A stretch of DNA of 64,000 bases, taken from NCBI RefSeq assembly GCF_000308875.1, contig NZ_BAGL01000004.1, positions 62,001-126,000 on the forward strand. The letters run 5' to 3'. The notes beneath the pieces are model-generated. The model saw only the letters and a list, made by a program, of their open reading frames with translations. It did not search any database and was not told the DNA's origin. Position 1 is the stretch's first letter. Each line of letters opens with the position of its first letter. A program made the position numbers and the translations under genes. This stretch comes from Nocardia transvalensis NBRC 15921. Lineage in GTDB: Bacteria; Actinomycetota; Actinomycetes; Mycobacteriales; Mycobacteriaceae. Below are positions 49,640 through 57,620 of this stretch, in pieces.

Positions 49640-49745
49640 ACGCCGCCAGGTCGGGGGGATGACCTGGCGGCGTCCGTCGGGTGCCGACGCCCAACATGCG
49701 CCTCTCGGCGAGTGGTCGCTCGTAGCGACGAAGTGGTGAGGCCCG
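49640..49745 (-). ncRNA. Candidate small RNA ending in a hairpin with a C6 loop
   Basis: On the minus strand a perfect 13-bp stem ACGCCGCCAGGTC/GACCTGGCGGCGT closes the loop ATCCCCCC and is followed by TTTCTC. Upstream on that strand are a CGTCGG-CAC-CCGACG stem and the sequence GAGCGACCACTCGCCGAGAG. The C-rich loop recalls the actinobacterial 6C RNA class, which has two such hairpins; only one here has the full C6 loop. The 5' end is a guess. The hairpin alone may be just a terminator for either strand. Confidence 0.42.
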
Positions 49746-49867
49746 GGGCTGTCCCGACGCCGGCAAGGGGTATCAACGGGGCCACCCCGGGATCTATTCC
49801 GGACCCGGCGGTGTGATCTGGGCGACGCGCCGGTCAGGCGGCCATTTGTACAGACTGTTGAGTCTTT
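49674..49867. other. Rest of the serine hydrolase-furA gap
   Basis: Of the 530-base gap 49374-49903, the left side is the 44-bp array, the middle the hairpin at 49640-49673, and the right side the furA promoter. The remaining sequence has no recognisable gene. Confidence 0.4.
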
Positions 49868-49889
49868 TCTTGACTAACTCCAGAAAACG
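49868..49889 (+). promoter_or_regulatory. FurA operator/promoter
   Basis: TCTTGACTAACTCCAGAAAA closely resembles the operator/promoter upstream of mycobacterial furA (TTGACT then a CCAGAAAA block). TTGACT at 49870-49875 would be the -35. Autoregulation by FurA is expected. Confidence 0.65.
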
Positions 49890-49903
49890 TGGAAACTGGA
49901 GAC

Positions 49904-50347
49904 ATGCACACCGATGGTTTCGATCCGCGCGAACGGTTGCGCGCGGTCGGCCTGCGGGTTACCGCCCCGCGGGTCGCGGTGCTGGACGCGGTTGTGGCCC
50001 AACCGCATTCGGATGCCGATCGGGTGGCAGCCTCGGTTCGGCAGCAGCTCGGCTCGGTGTCCACGCAGGCCGTCTACGACGTATTGCGCGCCTGCGTGAA
50101 CACAGGTCTGCTGCGGCGTATCGAACCGGCCGGTTCCGCGGCGCTGTACGAGGCCCGCACCGGCGACAACCATCACCACCTGGTGTGCAGGAGTTGCGGC
50201 ACGGTCGTGGATGTGGACTGTGCCGTGGGTAGCGCCCCCTGCCTGGACCCGTCCGACGCGCACGGTTTCGCGATCGACGAGGCCGAGGTCGTGTATTGGG
50301 GGCTGTGCCCGGACTGCCGTCCGGCCGACTCCGTGCGTGCCCGATAA
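49904..50347 (+). CDS. furA: Fur-family transcriptional regulator (FurA type)
   Basis: The 147-residue protein has a winged helix (RLRAVGLRVTAPRVAVLDAVVAQPHSDADRVAASVRQQLGSVSTQAVYDVLRACVNTGLL). The metal-binding half has HHHLVCRSCGTVVDVDC at about 91-107 and a final CPDC. Mycobacterial FurA senses iron/oxidative state and represses the catalase gene next to it. Here the next gene, 69 bases downstream, is a monofunctional catalase instead of katG. ATG 49904 follows a CTGGAGA ribosome site. Confidence 0.9.
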   Translation: MHTDGFDPRERLRAVGLRVTAPRVAVLDAVVAQPHSDADRVAASVRQQLGSVSTQAVYDVLRACVNTGLLRRIEPAGSAALYEARTGDNHHHLVCRSCGTVVDVDCAVGSAPCLDPSDAHGFAIDEAEVVYWGLCPDCRPADSVRAR

Positions 50348-50416
50348 GCACCGCTCCATCCAGATGACCCGGGCAGCCCGTATCCGGGGCGATGCTCACA
50401 GCCAAGGAGGCGTCGA

Positions 50417-51877
50417 ATGACCAAGCCGACCACCACCAACACCGGCACCCCGGTACCCAGCGACAACGAGTCGCTGACCGCCGGCGCGCAGGGACCCATC
50501 CTGCTGCACGACCACTACCTCATCGAGAAGCTCGCCCAGTTCAACCGGGAGCGGGTGCCGGAGCGGATCGTGCACGCCAAGGGCGCGGGCGCGTACGGCG
50601 AACTGGTCGTCACCAACGATGTCAGCCGCTTCACCAAGGCCAAGCTGTTCCAGCCCGGCGCGCGCACCGAGTCGCTGGTGCGCTTCTCCACGGTCGCGGG
50701 TGAGCAGGGCAGCCCCGACACCTGGCGCGACCCGCGCGGTTTCGCGGTGAAGTTCTACACCGAGGACGGCAACTACGACCTCGTCGGCAACAACACGCCG
50801 GTCTTCTTCATCAAGGACCCGATCAAGTTCCCCGACTTCATCCGCTCGCAGAAGCGGCTGCCGGGCAACGGACTTCGTGACCACAACATGCAGTGGGACT
50901 TCTGGACCCTGCGCCCGGAGAGCGCTCACCAGGTCACCTGGCTGATGGGTGACCGCGGCGTCCCGAAGACCTACCGGCACATGAACGGCTACGGCTCGCA
51001 CACCTACCAGTGGATCAACGCGCAGGGCGAGCGGTTCTGGGTGAAGTACCACTTCCGCACCGATCAGGGCCAGGACTTCCTCACCCAGGAGGAGGCCGAC
51101 CGCCTCGCGGGTACCGATCCGGACTACCACCGCCAGGACCTGTGGGACGCCATCGAGCGCGGCGACTATCCGAGCTGGACGGTCTACGTGCAGGTCATGC
51201 CGGTCGACGAGGCGGAGGGCTACCGCTTCAACCCGTTCGATCTGACCAAGGTGTGGTCGAAGAAGGACTACCCGCTGATCGAGGTGGGCCGCTGGACGCT
51301 GAACCGCAACCCGCGCAACTACTTCGTCGAGATCGAGCAGGCCGCGTTCGAGCCGTCGGCGATCGTGCCGGGCATCGGCTACTCGCCCGACAAGATGCTG
51401 CTGGGCCGCGTGTTCTCCTACGCCGACGCGCACCGCTACCGCATCGGCACGAACTACGCGCAGCTGCCGCCGAACCGGGCGCGGGCCGCGGAGGTGAACT
51501 CCTACTCCAAGGAGGGCGCGATGCGGTTCGACTTCAACGAGCCCGAGGTGCCGGTGTACGCGCCGAACTCCTACGGCGGCCCGCACGCCGACGAGTCCCT
51601 CGCGCCGGAGGAGGCCACCTGGGCCTTCGAGCCGAAGCAGGTCCGCGCCGGCTACATCCAGCACGCCGAGGACGGCGACTTCACCCAGCCCGGCACCCTC
51701 GTCCGCGAGGTCCTCGACGACGAGCAGCGAGACCGCCTGGTGAACAACGTCGTCGGCCACGTCCTCGGCGGCGTCCAGGAGCCCGTCCTGAGCCGCGTCT
51801 TCGAGTACTGGAAGAACGTCGACACCGAACTCGGCAAGCGCATCGAGGACGGCGTCCGCGCCGGCCTCGAAGGCTGA
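50417..51877 (+). CDS. katA: Monofunctional haem catalase
   Basis: The 486-residue enzyme is a typical (clade 3-like, small-subunit) catalase that breaks down hydrogen peroxide. The distal histidine is His53 in [12 protein letters not shown], the distal asparagine is in [13 protein letters not shown], and the proximal tyrosine lies in [14 protein letters not shown] near residue 334. [18 protein letters not shown] is also conserved. It starts at ATG after an AAGGAGG site. It is very likely under control of the furA gene before it. A perfect 21-bp hairpin ends the unit. Confidence 0.95.
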   Translation: MTKPTTTNTGTPVPSDNESLTAGAQGPILLHDHYLIEKLAQFNRERVPERIVHAKGAGAYGELVVTNDVSRFTKAKLFQPGARTESLVRFSTVAGEQGSPDTWRDPRGFAVKFYTEDGNYDLVGNNTPVFFIKDPIKFPDFIRSQKRLPGNGLRDHNMQWDFWTLRPESAHQVTWLMGDRGVPKTYRHMNGYGSHTYQWINAQGERFWVKYHFRTDQGQDFLTQEEADRLAGTDPDYHRQDLWDAIERGDYPSWTVYVQVMPVDEAEGYRFNPFDLTKVWSKKDYPLIEVGRWTLNRNPRNYFVEIEQAAFEPSAIVPGIGYSPDKMLLGRVFSYADAHRYRIGTNYAQLPPNRARAAEVNSYSKEGAMRFDFNEPEVPVYAPNSYGGPHADESLAPEEATWAFEPKQVRAGYIQHAEDGDFTQPGTLVREVLDDEQRDRLVNNVVGHVLGGVQEPVLSRVFEYWKNVDTELGKRIEDGVRAGLEG

Positions 51878-51884
51878 GCCCGAC

Positions 51885-51930
51885 AACTACGAAGGCCCGC
51901 ATCGGAAACCCGATGCGGGCCTTCGTAGTT
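51885..51930. terminator. Bidirectional terminator hairpin after katA
   Basis: A perfect 21-bp stem starting AACTACGAAGGCCCGCATCG closes a four-base loop. AA/TT at both ends gives short T runs in each direction. It lies between convergent katA and the TetR gene. Confidence 0.85.
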
Positions 51931-51944
51931 CCGGCAGACTTATG

Positions 51945-51970
51945 TTTCCGGCACGCTTTTGGCCGGAATC
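51945..51970. repeat. Single arm of the intergenic palindrome family
   Basis: TTTCCGGCACGCTTTTGGCC plus GGAATC, three bases before the TetR stop. A single echo, TTCCGGCAGACTTATG, lies directly to its left. Confidence 0.75.
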
Positions 51971-51973
51971 CCC

Positions 51974-52573
51974 TCACTGAGCCGGTAGCAGGGAATTCGT
52001 AACCTGCTCGGCCGCAGCATGATCCAGCGGTGCGTGACCCAGCAGGAAGCGGTACCAGAACAGGCCGTAGAACTGGTCCACGATCAGGTCCGGGTCGGTG
52101 CCGTCGGGGAGTTCGCCGCGTTCGATGCCGCGAATGAGGATGTCTCGGACGGCTTTCCGGCGGGCGGCGGTGAAATCCTGCATCAGCTCGGCCAGGTGGG
52201 GGTCGTGGGCCGCCTCGCGGACCAGGGTGCGGAGGGTGGAGGCGGTCGAAAGGTCTTGTGCCCCGGCGAAAGTGGCCTCGACGATCGCCAGCAGGTCGCC
52301 GCGGGCCGAGCCGGTGTCCGGCTGCGGCACCGTCCGGTCGGCCGTGAGGAGCAGCGCGTCCAGCAGCACCGCGCCCTTCGACGGCCACCAGCGGTAGATG
52401 GTCTGCTTGCCGACACCCGCCGCGCGGGCGATGGCGTCGATGGTGATCGGCGCGCCCCGCGAGTCGGCCAGCAGGCCCAGCGCGGCATCCAGGATCGCGC
52501 GATGAACCGCCTCGTTGCGCCGTCGGCCCGTATGGGGCCGGGCCGTCTCCGCCTGTCCGCGATCCGAGTCCAC
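51974..52573 (-). CDS. TetR-family transcriptional regulator
   Basis: The 199-residue repressor has the helix-turn-helix ILDAALGLLADSRGAPITIDAIARAAGVGKQTIYRWWPSKGAVLLDALL (about 23-71). The IYRWWPSKGAVLLDAL motif is the mark of a large TetR subgroup. A ligand-binding half follows. GTG 52573 is preceded by GGAGGCGGAGG. Divergent from the SDR gene; the palindrome at 52633-52649 is the likely operator. Confidence 0.87.
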   Translation of the reverse strand: MDSDRGQAETARPHTGRRRNEAVHRAILDAALGLLADSRGAPITIDAIARAAGVGKQTIYRWWPSKGAVLLDALLLTADRTVPQPDTGSARGDLLAIVEATFAGAQDLSTASTLRTLVREAAHDPHLAELMQDFTAARRKAVRDILIRGIERGELPDGTDPDLIVDQFYGLFWYRFLLGHAPLDHAAAEQVTNSLLPAQ

Positions 52574-52632
52574 GCCTCCGCCTCCGTTCGTTCCACGCTG
52601 CGCGGGAATACCGTACGCGCTACCCTCGTTGT

Positions 52633-52649
52633 CGAGACTGACAGTCTCG
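52633..52649. promoter_or_regulatory. TetR operator palindrome
   Basis: CGAGACT and AGTCTCG flank GAC, perfect 7-bp arms, in the gap between the divergent TetR and SDR genes. A further GCGAGAC half-site lies at about 52658-52664. Confidence 0.6.
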
Positions 52650-52685
52650 TCAAAAATGCGAGACCTCATGAGAAAGAAGCGCACA

Positions 52686-53426
52686 ATGACCGCTCCGAAC
52701 ACCTCCACCACCGCGCGCGTCGTCGTCATGGGCGGCAGCTCCGGCATCGGCGAGGCCACCGCCGCGCTGTTCGCCGCGGGCGGCGCGGAGGTCGTCGTCA
52801 CCGGGCGCAGCCAGGACAAACTCGATGCCGCCGTGGCCCGGATCGGCGGTAAGACCACCGCGCACCGGGTGGACGCCGGCAGTCAGGCCGAGGTCGACGC
52901 GTTCTTCGCCCAGGCGGGGACGATCGATCACCTGGTGATCTCGGTGAGCGGCTCGGCCGGCAGCGGCCCGTTCGCCGAGCTGACCCTCGACCACCTGGCC
53001 GAGGGCTTCGACGGAAAGTTCTGGCCGCACGTCCGCATCCTCAAAGCCGCACTGCCGCACCTGGATCCGGCCGGTTCGGTCACCCTGGTGACCGCGGGCT
53101 CCTCGCGCGCGGCCTTCCCCGGCACGGCCGGTCTGGCCGCGATCAACGGCGCCCTCGACGCCATGGTGCCGCCCCTGGCGGTGGAGCTGGCACCGCTGCG
53201 GATCAATGCCGTCTCGCCGGGCGTGATCGATACCCCGTGGTGGGACGCGGTCCCCGAACAGCAGCGGCGGGTGCTGTTCGACGGGATCGCCGCCGCCACC
53301 CCGGTGGGCCGCGTCGGCCGTCCCGAGGACATCGCGCGGGCGATCCACGCGCTGGCCACCAACGAATTCATCAGCGGCGTGGTGCTGGACGCCACCGGCG
53401 GCGCCAACCTGGCCACCGGCCGCTGA
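52686..53426 (+). CDS. SDR-family protein lacking the YxxxK motif
   Basis: The 246-residue protein has the Rossmann start ARVVVMGGSSGIGEATAALFAAGG (glycine motif GGSSGIG, about 15-21). At the usual catalytic position it reads AGSSRAAFPGTAGLAAINGALDAM. The Ser region is present but the Tyr and Lys of YxxxK are not. Such atypical members are known in the family, and their activity is uncertain. Controlled probably by the divergent TetR gene. ATG 52686 is chosen over ATG 52668; neither has a strong ribosome site. Confidence 0.8.
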   Translation: MTAPNTSTTARVVVMGGSSGIGEATAALFAAGGAEVVVTGRSQDKLDAAVARIGGKTTAHRVDAGSQAEVDAFFAQAGTIDHLVISVSGSAGSGPFAELTLDHLAEGFDGKFWPHVRILKAALPHLDPAGSVTLVTAGSSRAAFPGTAGLAAINGALDAMVPPLAVELAPLRINAVSPGVIDTPWWDAVPEQQRRVLFDGIAAATPVGRVGRPEDIARAIHALATNEFISGVVLDATGGANLATGR

Positions 53427-53450
53427 GGCCCGGCGGCGCGGGGGCCGGTC

Positions 53451-54200
53451 TCAGCGCCCGCGCCGCAGCTCCAGTCCGTCCATGATCAACCCGAGTTCGG
53501 CGACGAAGCCGTCCTCGCGGGTGCGAGCCGCGTCGGTGTCGCGCTGGGCGAGGGTGCGCTTGTAGATCCGCGGATACGGCCGGGCCACCTGCTCGGCGAC
53601 GGCCTGTATCCGGTCGATCCACTCCTGCTCGCTCAGGCCGCTGCGCGCGACCGTCGTCATCATGGCCGCCTCGCCGGACGTCGAGCCGATGAGATAGGCG
53701 AAGATCGCCTGCATGGCGCGGTCGGCCGCCTCCTCGTCGAATCCGGCCTCCTCGATGACCGTCAGCATCGACTCCGACAGGCCCATCAGGTTGGGTCCGA
53801 GGTAGGCCAGCCCCGCGCTGCTCATCACCACGCCGATCCACGGATGCCGCAGCATCGTGTCGCGGATGCCGCGGGACAGCGTGAGCAGGGTGTCGCGCCA
53901 CTCGTCCGAGGCTGCGGCATCCGGCGCGCGGACCTCCCCGAATGCCTGGTCGACGACCAGTTCCAGCAGTTCGTCCTTGTTCGACACATGGGTGTAGAGC
54001 GAGGTCGCGCCCGCGCCCAGCCGCGCCCCGAGCTTGCGCATGCTCAGCGCCTCGTAGCCCTCCGCGTCCAGGAGGGCGATCGCCTCGTCGACGATCTGGT
54101 CCCGGCTCAGAGCGGGCATCTCCCGCCGTGAGCGCTGCGGCCGGGTCCATACCGACGGGATCTCCTGAGGCGTCGCGCCCTTCGTGGTCTCGGTGGCCAT
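53451..54200 (-). CDS. TetR-family regulator (TetR C-terminal type)
   Basis: The 249-residue protein has the helix-turn-helix LSRDQIVDEAIALLDAEGYEALSMRKLGARLGAGATSLYTHVSNKDELLELVVDQAF (about 31-88) and a TetR_C helical domain. It is divergent from the MFS exporter, and four 12-base operator words lie in the gap. ATG 54200 after AGGAGCG. It most likely represses the exporter until a drug binds. Confidence 0.88.
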   Translation of the reverse strand: MATETTKGATPQEIPSVWTRPQRSRREMPALSRDQIVDEAIALLDAEGYEALSMRKLGARLGAGATSLYTHVSNKDELLELVVDQAFGEVRAPDAAASDEWRDTLLTLSRGIRDTMLRHPWIGVVMSSAGLAYLGPNLMGLSESMLTVIEEAGFDEEAADRAMQAIFAYLIGSTSGEAAMMTTVARSGLSEQEWIDRIQAVAEQVARPYPRIYKRTLAQRDTDAARTREDGFVAELGLIMDGLELRRGR

Positions 54201-54243
54201 CACCGCTCCTTTCCTCGTCGCCCACCAGCATAACCGCTGATTC

Positions 54244-54310
54244 GTACGGTGTTCGCATCTACGAACACCGTACCTATTGCGTACAGTGTTCGTTCTACGT
54301 ACAGTGTTCG
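54244..54310. promoter_or_regulatory. Array of four 12-bp operator words between TetR and MFS genes
   Basis: GTACGGTGTTCG (54244-54255) and its complement CGAACACCGTAC (54262-54273) form a palindrome. GTACAGTGTTCG follows twice in direct orientation at 54281-54292 and 54299-54310. Start-to-start spacing is about 18 bases. Confidence 0.75.
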
Positions 54311-54351
54311 ACAGAACGCACGACGTGCGGAAGATCTCGAAGGGGTTCACG

Positions 54352-55926
54352 ATGGATACGCTCGATACGGCCGCCCGGAAGGCGGTGGCCCGCAACCCGC
54401 GCCGCTGGCTGATCCTGGTGGTGCTGTGCCTCAGCTCGCTGGTGCTGGTGGTCGACAACATGGTGCTGACCGTGGCGATTCCGGATATCGCGACCGATCT
54501 GCACGCCAGCTCGCAGCAGATCCAATGGATCATCGACGCCTACCTGCTGGTGTTCGCGGGCCTGCTGCTCACCTCGGGCAGCCTGTCCGACCGGTTCGGC
54601 CGGCGGCTGGTGATGATCATCGGCCTGGTGCTGTTCGGCGGGGCCTCACTGCTCGCGGCCTACGCGAGCACGCCGGAGCTGCTGATCGCCGGGCGCGTGG
54701 TGATGGGTCTCGGCGGGGTGCTGATCATGCCCAGCACGCTGTCGATCCTGATCACCGTCTTCGACGACGAGGAGCGTCCGAAGGCGATCGCGGCCTGGAG
54801 TGCCGTGGCGACGGTCGGCATGGTCGCCGGTCCGGTGCTCGGCGGCGCGCTGCTCGACCACTTCTGGTGGGGTGCGGTGTTCGTGATGAACGTGCCGATC
54901 GCGATCGTGGCCGTCGTGGCGGCCGTGGCGCTGATGCCGGAGTCGAAGGGCCCGTGGCGCAAGCCCGATGTGCCGGGCATGGTGCTGTCGGTCGTCGGAA
55001 TGGTGGCGCTGGTGTGGGGGATCATCGAGGTGCCGCAGCACGGCTGGTCGGATCGCGGCACCCTGATCGCCTTCGGAATCGCCGCGATCGCGTTGATCGC
55101 CTTCGTGATTCGCGAGCTGACCGCCGCGTCGCCGATGGTGCCGCTGAAGCTGTTCCGCGACCGGAGCTTCACCGGATCGAGCTTCTCGCTGGTCCTGGTG
55201 ACCTTCGCCAACGGTGGCCTGGTCCTGGTGCTGACCCAGTTCCTGCAGTTCGTCCTCGGCTACTCGCCGATGCGGACGGCGCTGGCGTTCACTCCGATGG
55301 CGGTCGCGATCCTGGCGTTCAACGGCCTGGGTGCGGGGCTGGTGAGCAAGTTCGGCGCCAAGGTGGTCACGGTGGTGGGCCTGGTCGTCGTCGCCGGCGG
55401 GTTCGGCGCGCTGGCCATGCTGGATGTGGACAGCGGCTTCTGGCCGGTGGCCCTGGCCACCGCGCTGCTGGGCGCCGGCGCCGGTCTGGCGATGCCCGCC
55501 GCGATCGGCGCGCTGATGAGCGCGGTCCCGGCCGAGGACGCCGGTGTCGGTTCCGCGCTGAACGACACCATCCAGCAGGTCGGCGCCTCGATGGGCGTGG
55601 CGGTGCTGGGCGCGGTCCTGGCCGGCACGTACTCCGACGAGATGCCGGAATGGGCGTCGGCCGCGGCGCGCGAATCCATCGCGAACGTGCTCGGCGGCGG
55701 GGACGCGGGCCTGATCGGCCTGGCCCGGCACGCCTTCAGCTCCGCGATGTCGGTCACCTTCACGGCCGGCGCGCTGAGCGCCCTGGCGGCCTCGATGGTG
55801 GCGATCGTCCTCATGCGCAATGTGAAAAACGTTGCGGGCGAGAGTGATACGGGTGAGGGGACGCCAGCGAGAACGATGAACTCGTCGGCACGCGCTGAGG
55901 GTCCGAAGGGAAGTCCGGCTCCGTAG
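54352..55926 (+). CDS. MFS drug exporter (DHA2/EmrB-QacA type)
   Basis: The 524-residue protein has about fourteen membrane helices, the mark of the DHA2 family. Motif A is GSLSDRFGRRLVMIIG (near 75-90), and the N-terminal motif LVLVVDNMVLTVAIPDIATDLHAS (about 26-49) is typical of EmrB/QacA exporters. The start ATG at 54352 follows GAAGGGG. The substrate is unknown. The divergent TetR regulator and operator array control it, and a 14-bp hairpin ends the unit. Confidence 0.9.
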   Translation: MDTLDTAARKAVARNPRRWLILVVLCLSSLVLVVDNMVLTVAIPDIATDLHASSQQIQWIIDAYLLVFAGLLLTSGSLSDRFGRRLVMIIGLVLFGGASLLAAYASTPELLIAGRVVMGLGGVLIMPSTLSILITVFDDEERPKAIAAWSAVATVGMVAGPVLGGALLDHFWWGAVFVMNVPIAIVAVVAAVALMPESKGPWRKPDVPGMVLSVVGMVALVWGIIEVPQHGWSDRGTLIAFGIAAIALIAFVIRELTAASPMVPLKLFRDRSFTGSSFSLVLVTFANGGLVLVLTQFLQFVLGYSPMRTALAFTPMAVAILAFNGLGAGLVSKFGAKVVTVVGLVVVAGGFGALAMLDVDSGFWPVALATALLGAGAGLAMPAAIGALMSAVPAEDAGVGSALNDTIQQVGASMGVAVLGAVLAGTYSDEMPEWASAAARESIANVLGGGDAGLIGLARHAFSSAMSVTFTAGALSALAASMVAIVLMRNVKNVAGESDTGEGTPARTMNSSARAEGPKGSPAP

Positions 55927-55957
55927 ACCCGAGCGGTGCCGCGAAAGCTCGAACATT

Positions 55958-55991
55958 GCTCCGCCCCGGCCCCTCGAGGCCGGGGCGGAGC
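55958..55991. terminator. Terminator hairpin between MFS gene and small ORF
   Basis: GCTCCGCCCCGGCC pairs perfectly with GGCCGGGGCGGAGC around CCTCGA, 32 bases after the MFS stop. It could also end the small minus-strand ORF at 56008. Confidence 0.8.
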
Positions 55992-56007
55992 GTCGTCGTG
56001 TGCGCGT

Positions 56008-56067
56008 CTACAGCATCCCCCACCAATAAAGCAGGCAAGCCAGTACGAAGACGACTGCGGTTTCCAT
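56008..56067 (-). CDS. Putative 19-aa hydrophobic small protein
   Basis: The frame encodes METAVVFVLACLLYWWGML, a single hydrophobic helix of the right length to span a membrane. GGGAG lies five bases upstream of the ATG, and the hairpin at 55958-55991 follows the stop, giving a compact small transcription unit. In-frame ATGs at 56100 and 56103 would extend it to 30-31 residues with a basic N-terminus (MMEVHAKRLGAT). I have no family match. It could be chance, but the composition and signals are better than expected. Confidence 0.4.
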   Translation of the reverse strand: METAVVFVLACLLYWWGML

Positions 56068-56557
56068 CGTCGCTCCCAACCGTTTCGCGTGTACTTCCAT
56101 CATTCCTCGAGTTCGCGAGACGCGCCGCCGCCAAGATCACAACGCCACAACAGCGGCACCCGAACCCGGCCTGTCACCCCTCGTGGACAGGCCGGGCCGT
56201 CGGTTTCCGCCGAGCGATCCTGCCGCCCCCTTTCGCGGCAGGAGCACCTGTGAGCCGGAGATGACCCGCCACCCCTCGTAGACGGGCCACCTCCAACGCC
56301 CACCCCCCGGCGGTGGGTTTCACCGGAGCGATCCGGTGTCGAGGAAGACGATGCCGCCCCGGACTTGCCGGGGCCTTAAGGAGCGCTAGTGGCCGACCCG
56401 GCGGCGATTCGCCCGGTTCACAGCAATTTCGCAGCATCGACCCACCGATATCGATAACTCGGCGGCCAGCATCGTCGTAACGGTTCGGGACGGTCCCGAG
56501 GGCGGCGGGCGGATACGGGCTCGCCGCCGGCATCCATTGCTACGGAGGGCAGGACAG
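56068..56557. other. Gene-free region upstream of the dioxygenase-like gene
   Basis: The stretch holds two imperfect copies of a segment beginning ACCCCTCGT(G/A)GAC (about 56174 and 56271), each followed by a GAGCGATCC block and hairpins (CCTGCCGC/GCGGCAGG near 56218-56240; CCCCGG/CCGGGG near 56355-56372). No gene or known riboswitch was recognised. It may be a long structured leader. Confidence 0.4.
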
Positions 56558-57619
56558 ATGAGTACACATCGGGCACGTCACACAGGCGGTGAGGTTCACG
56601 AACACGATCGCGGACTCGCGCACGATCTTCGGGTGATGGTGTCCCGCAGACGCGCGCTGACGCTCTTCGGCATCGCGGGGACGGCCGGTGCCGCGGCCCT
56701 CGCCGGCTGCGCGTCGGACGCGGAGTCCTCGTCGGCGAGCACAACCTCGGCAACGGCCTCGTCGAGCGGCGCCGTCGCGGCCGCGCCACAGGAAACGGCC
56801 GGTCCCTACCCGGGCGACGGCACCAACGGGCCCAATGTGCTCATCCAGTCCGGGGTGGTTCGCCAGGACATCACATCCAGTTTCGGCGACTACACCGGGA
56901 AGGCCGAGGGCGTTCCGACGACCATCGCGCTCACCTTCCGGGATCTGGCCCGCGATGCGGCGGGGTCGGGGATGGCCATCTATCTCTGGCACTGCGACCG
57001 GGACGGCGAATACTCGCTCTACGGGCGCGACATCACCGAGCAGAACTATCTGCGGGGGATCCAGGTCGCCGATGCCGCCGGCAAGGTCACGTTCACCTCG
57101 ATCTTTCCCGCCTGCTATTCCGGCCGGTGGCCGCATATCCACTTCGAGGTGTACGACTCGCTCGATGTGGCGGTCGCCGGCGGCAACGCTCGGCTGACCT
57201 CACAGATCGCCCTGCCGCAGGACGCGTGTAACCAGGTCTTCGCCTACGACTCCGGCTACGCGCAGAGCGTGCGGAATCTGTCCGGGGTCTCCCTCGCGAA
57301 CGACAACGTCTTCGGCGACGGCTGGGACGCGGAGCTGGCCTCGGTCTCCGGGACACCGGCGACCGGCATGACCGTCTCGCTCACCGTCGGCGTCGCCGAG
57401 AAGTCCCAGAACGCCCAGAGCAATTCGGCCCCGGGCGGACCTGGCGGTAGCGGGTCTCCGGGTGGTTCCGGTGGGAACCGGACCCCGGGTGGGCCGGGCG
57501 GCAACTCTGCCCCGGGTGGGCCGGGCGGCAACTCTGCCCCGGCTGGGTCCGGCGGCAACTCTGCCCCGGGCGGGCAAGGCGACCCGGGGCGTGGCCCCGG
57601 GGGTATGCCGCCGCGCTGA
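56558..57619 (+). CDS. Intradiol ring-cleavage dioxygenase-like lipoprotein
   Basis: The 353-residue protein has a twin-arginine lipoprotein signal (SRRRALTLFGIAGTAGAAAL ending LAGC, lipobox Cys at about 51), so it is probably anchored on the outer face of the membrane. The dioxygenase-like core has the iron-ligand motifs YLWHCDRDGEYSLYG and WPHIHFEVY (His-x-His). Extracytoplasmic members of this family occur in actinobacteria, and their substrate is unclear. After about residue 290 comes a Gly/Pro/Asn/Ser repeat tail. ATG 56558 follows CGGAGGG. Confidence 0.82.
   Translation: MSTHRARHTGGEVHEHDRGLAHDLRVMVSRRRALTLFGIAGTAGAAALAGCASDAESSSASTTSATASSSGAVAAAPQETAGPYPGDGTNGPNVLIQSGVVRQDITSSFGDYTGKAEGVPTTIALTFRDLARDAAGSGMAIYLWHCDRDGEYSLYGRDITEQNYLRGIQVADAAGKVTFTSIFPACYSGRWPHIHFEVYDSLDVAVAGGNARLTSQIALPQDACNQVFAYDSGYAQSVRNLSGVSLANDNVFGDGWDAELASVSGTPATGMTVSLTVGVAEKSQNAQSNSAPGGPGGSGSPGGSGGNRTPGGPGGNSAPGGPGGNSAPAGSGGNSAPGGQGDPGRGPGGMPPR
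57437..57590 (+). repeat. In-gene tandem repeat encoding the Gly/Pro-rich tail
   Basis: DNA units of about 30 bases (CCGGGTGGGCCGGGCGGCAA and near copies) encode GGPGGNSAP repeats at the end of the dioxygenase-like lipoprotein. Copies are nearly identical, so copy number may vary between strains. Confidence 0.75.
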
Positions 57620-57620
57620 C

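Noticed and set aside
56174..56533. 119-residue minus-strand frame upstream of the dioxygenase-like gene
   Set aside because: The translation is Pro/Arg-rich without motifs and runs across the hairpins and the duplicated segment. Kept only as gene-free region.
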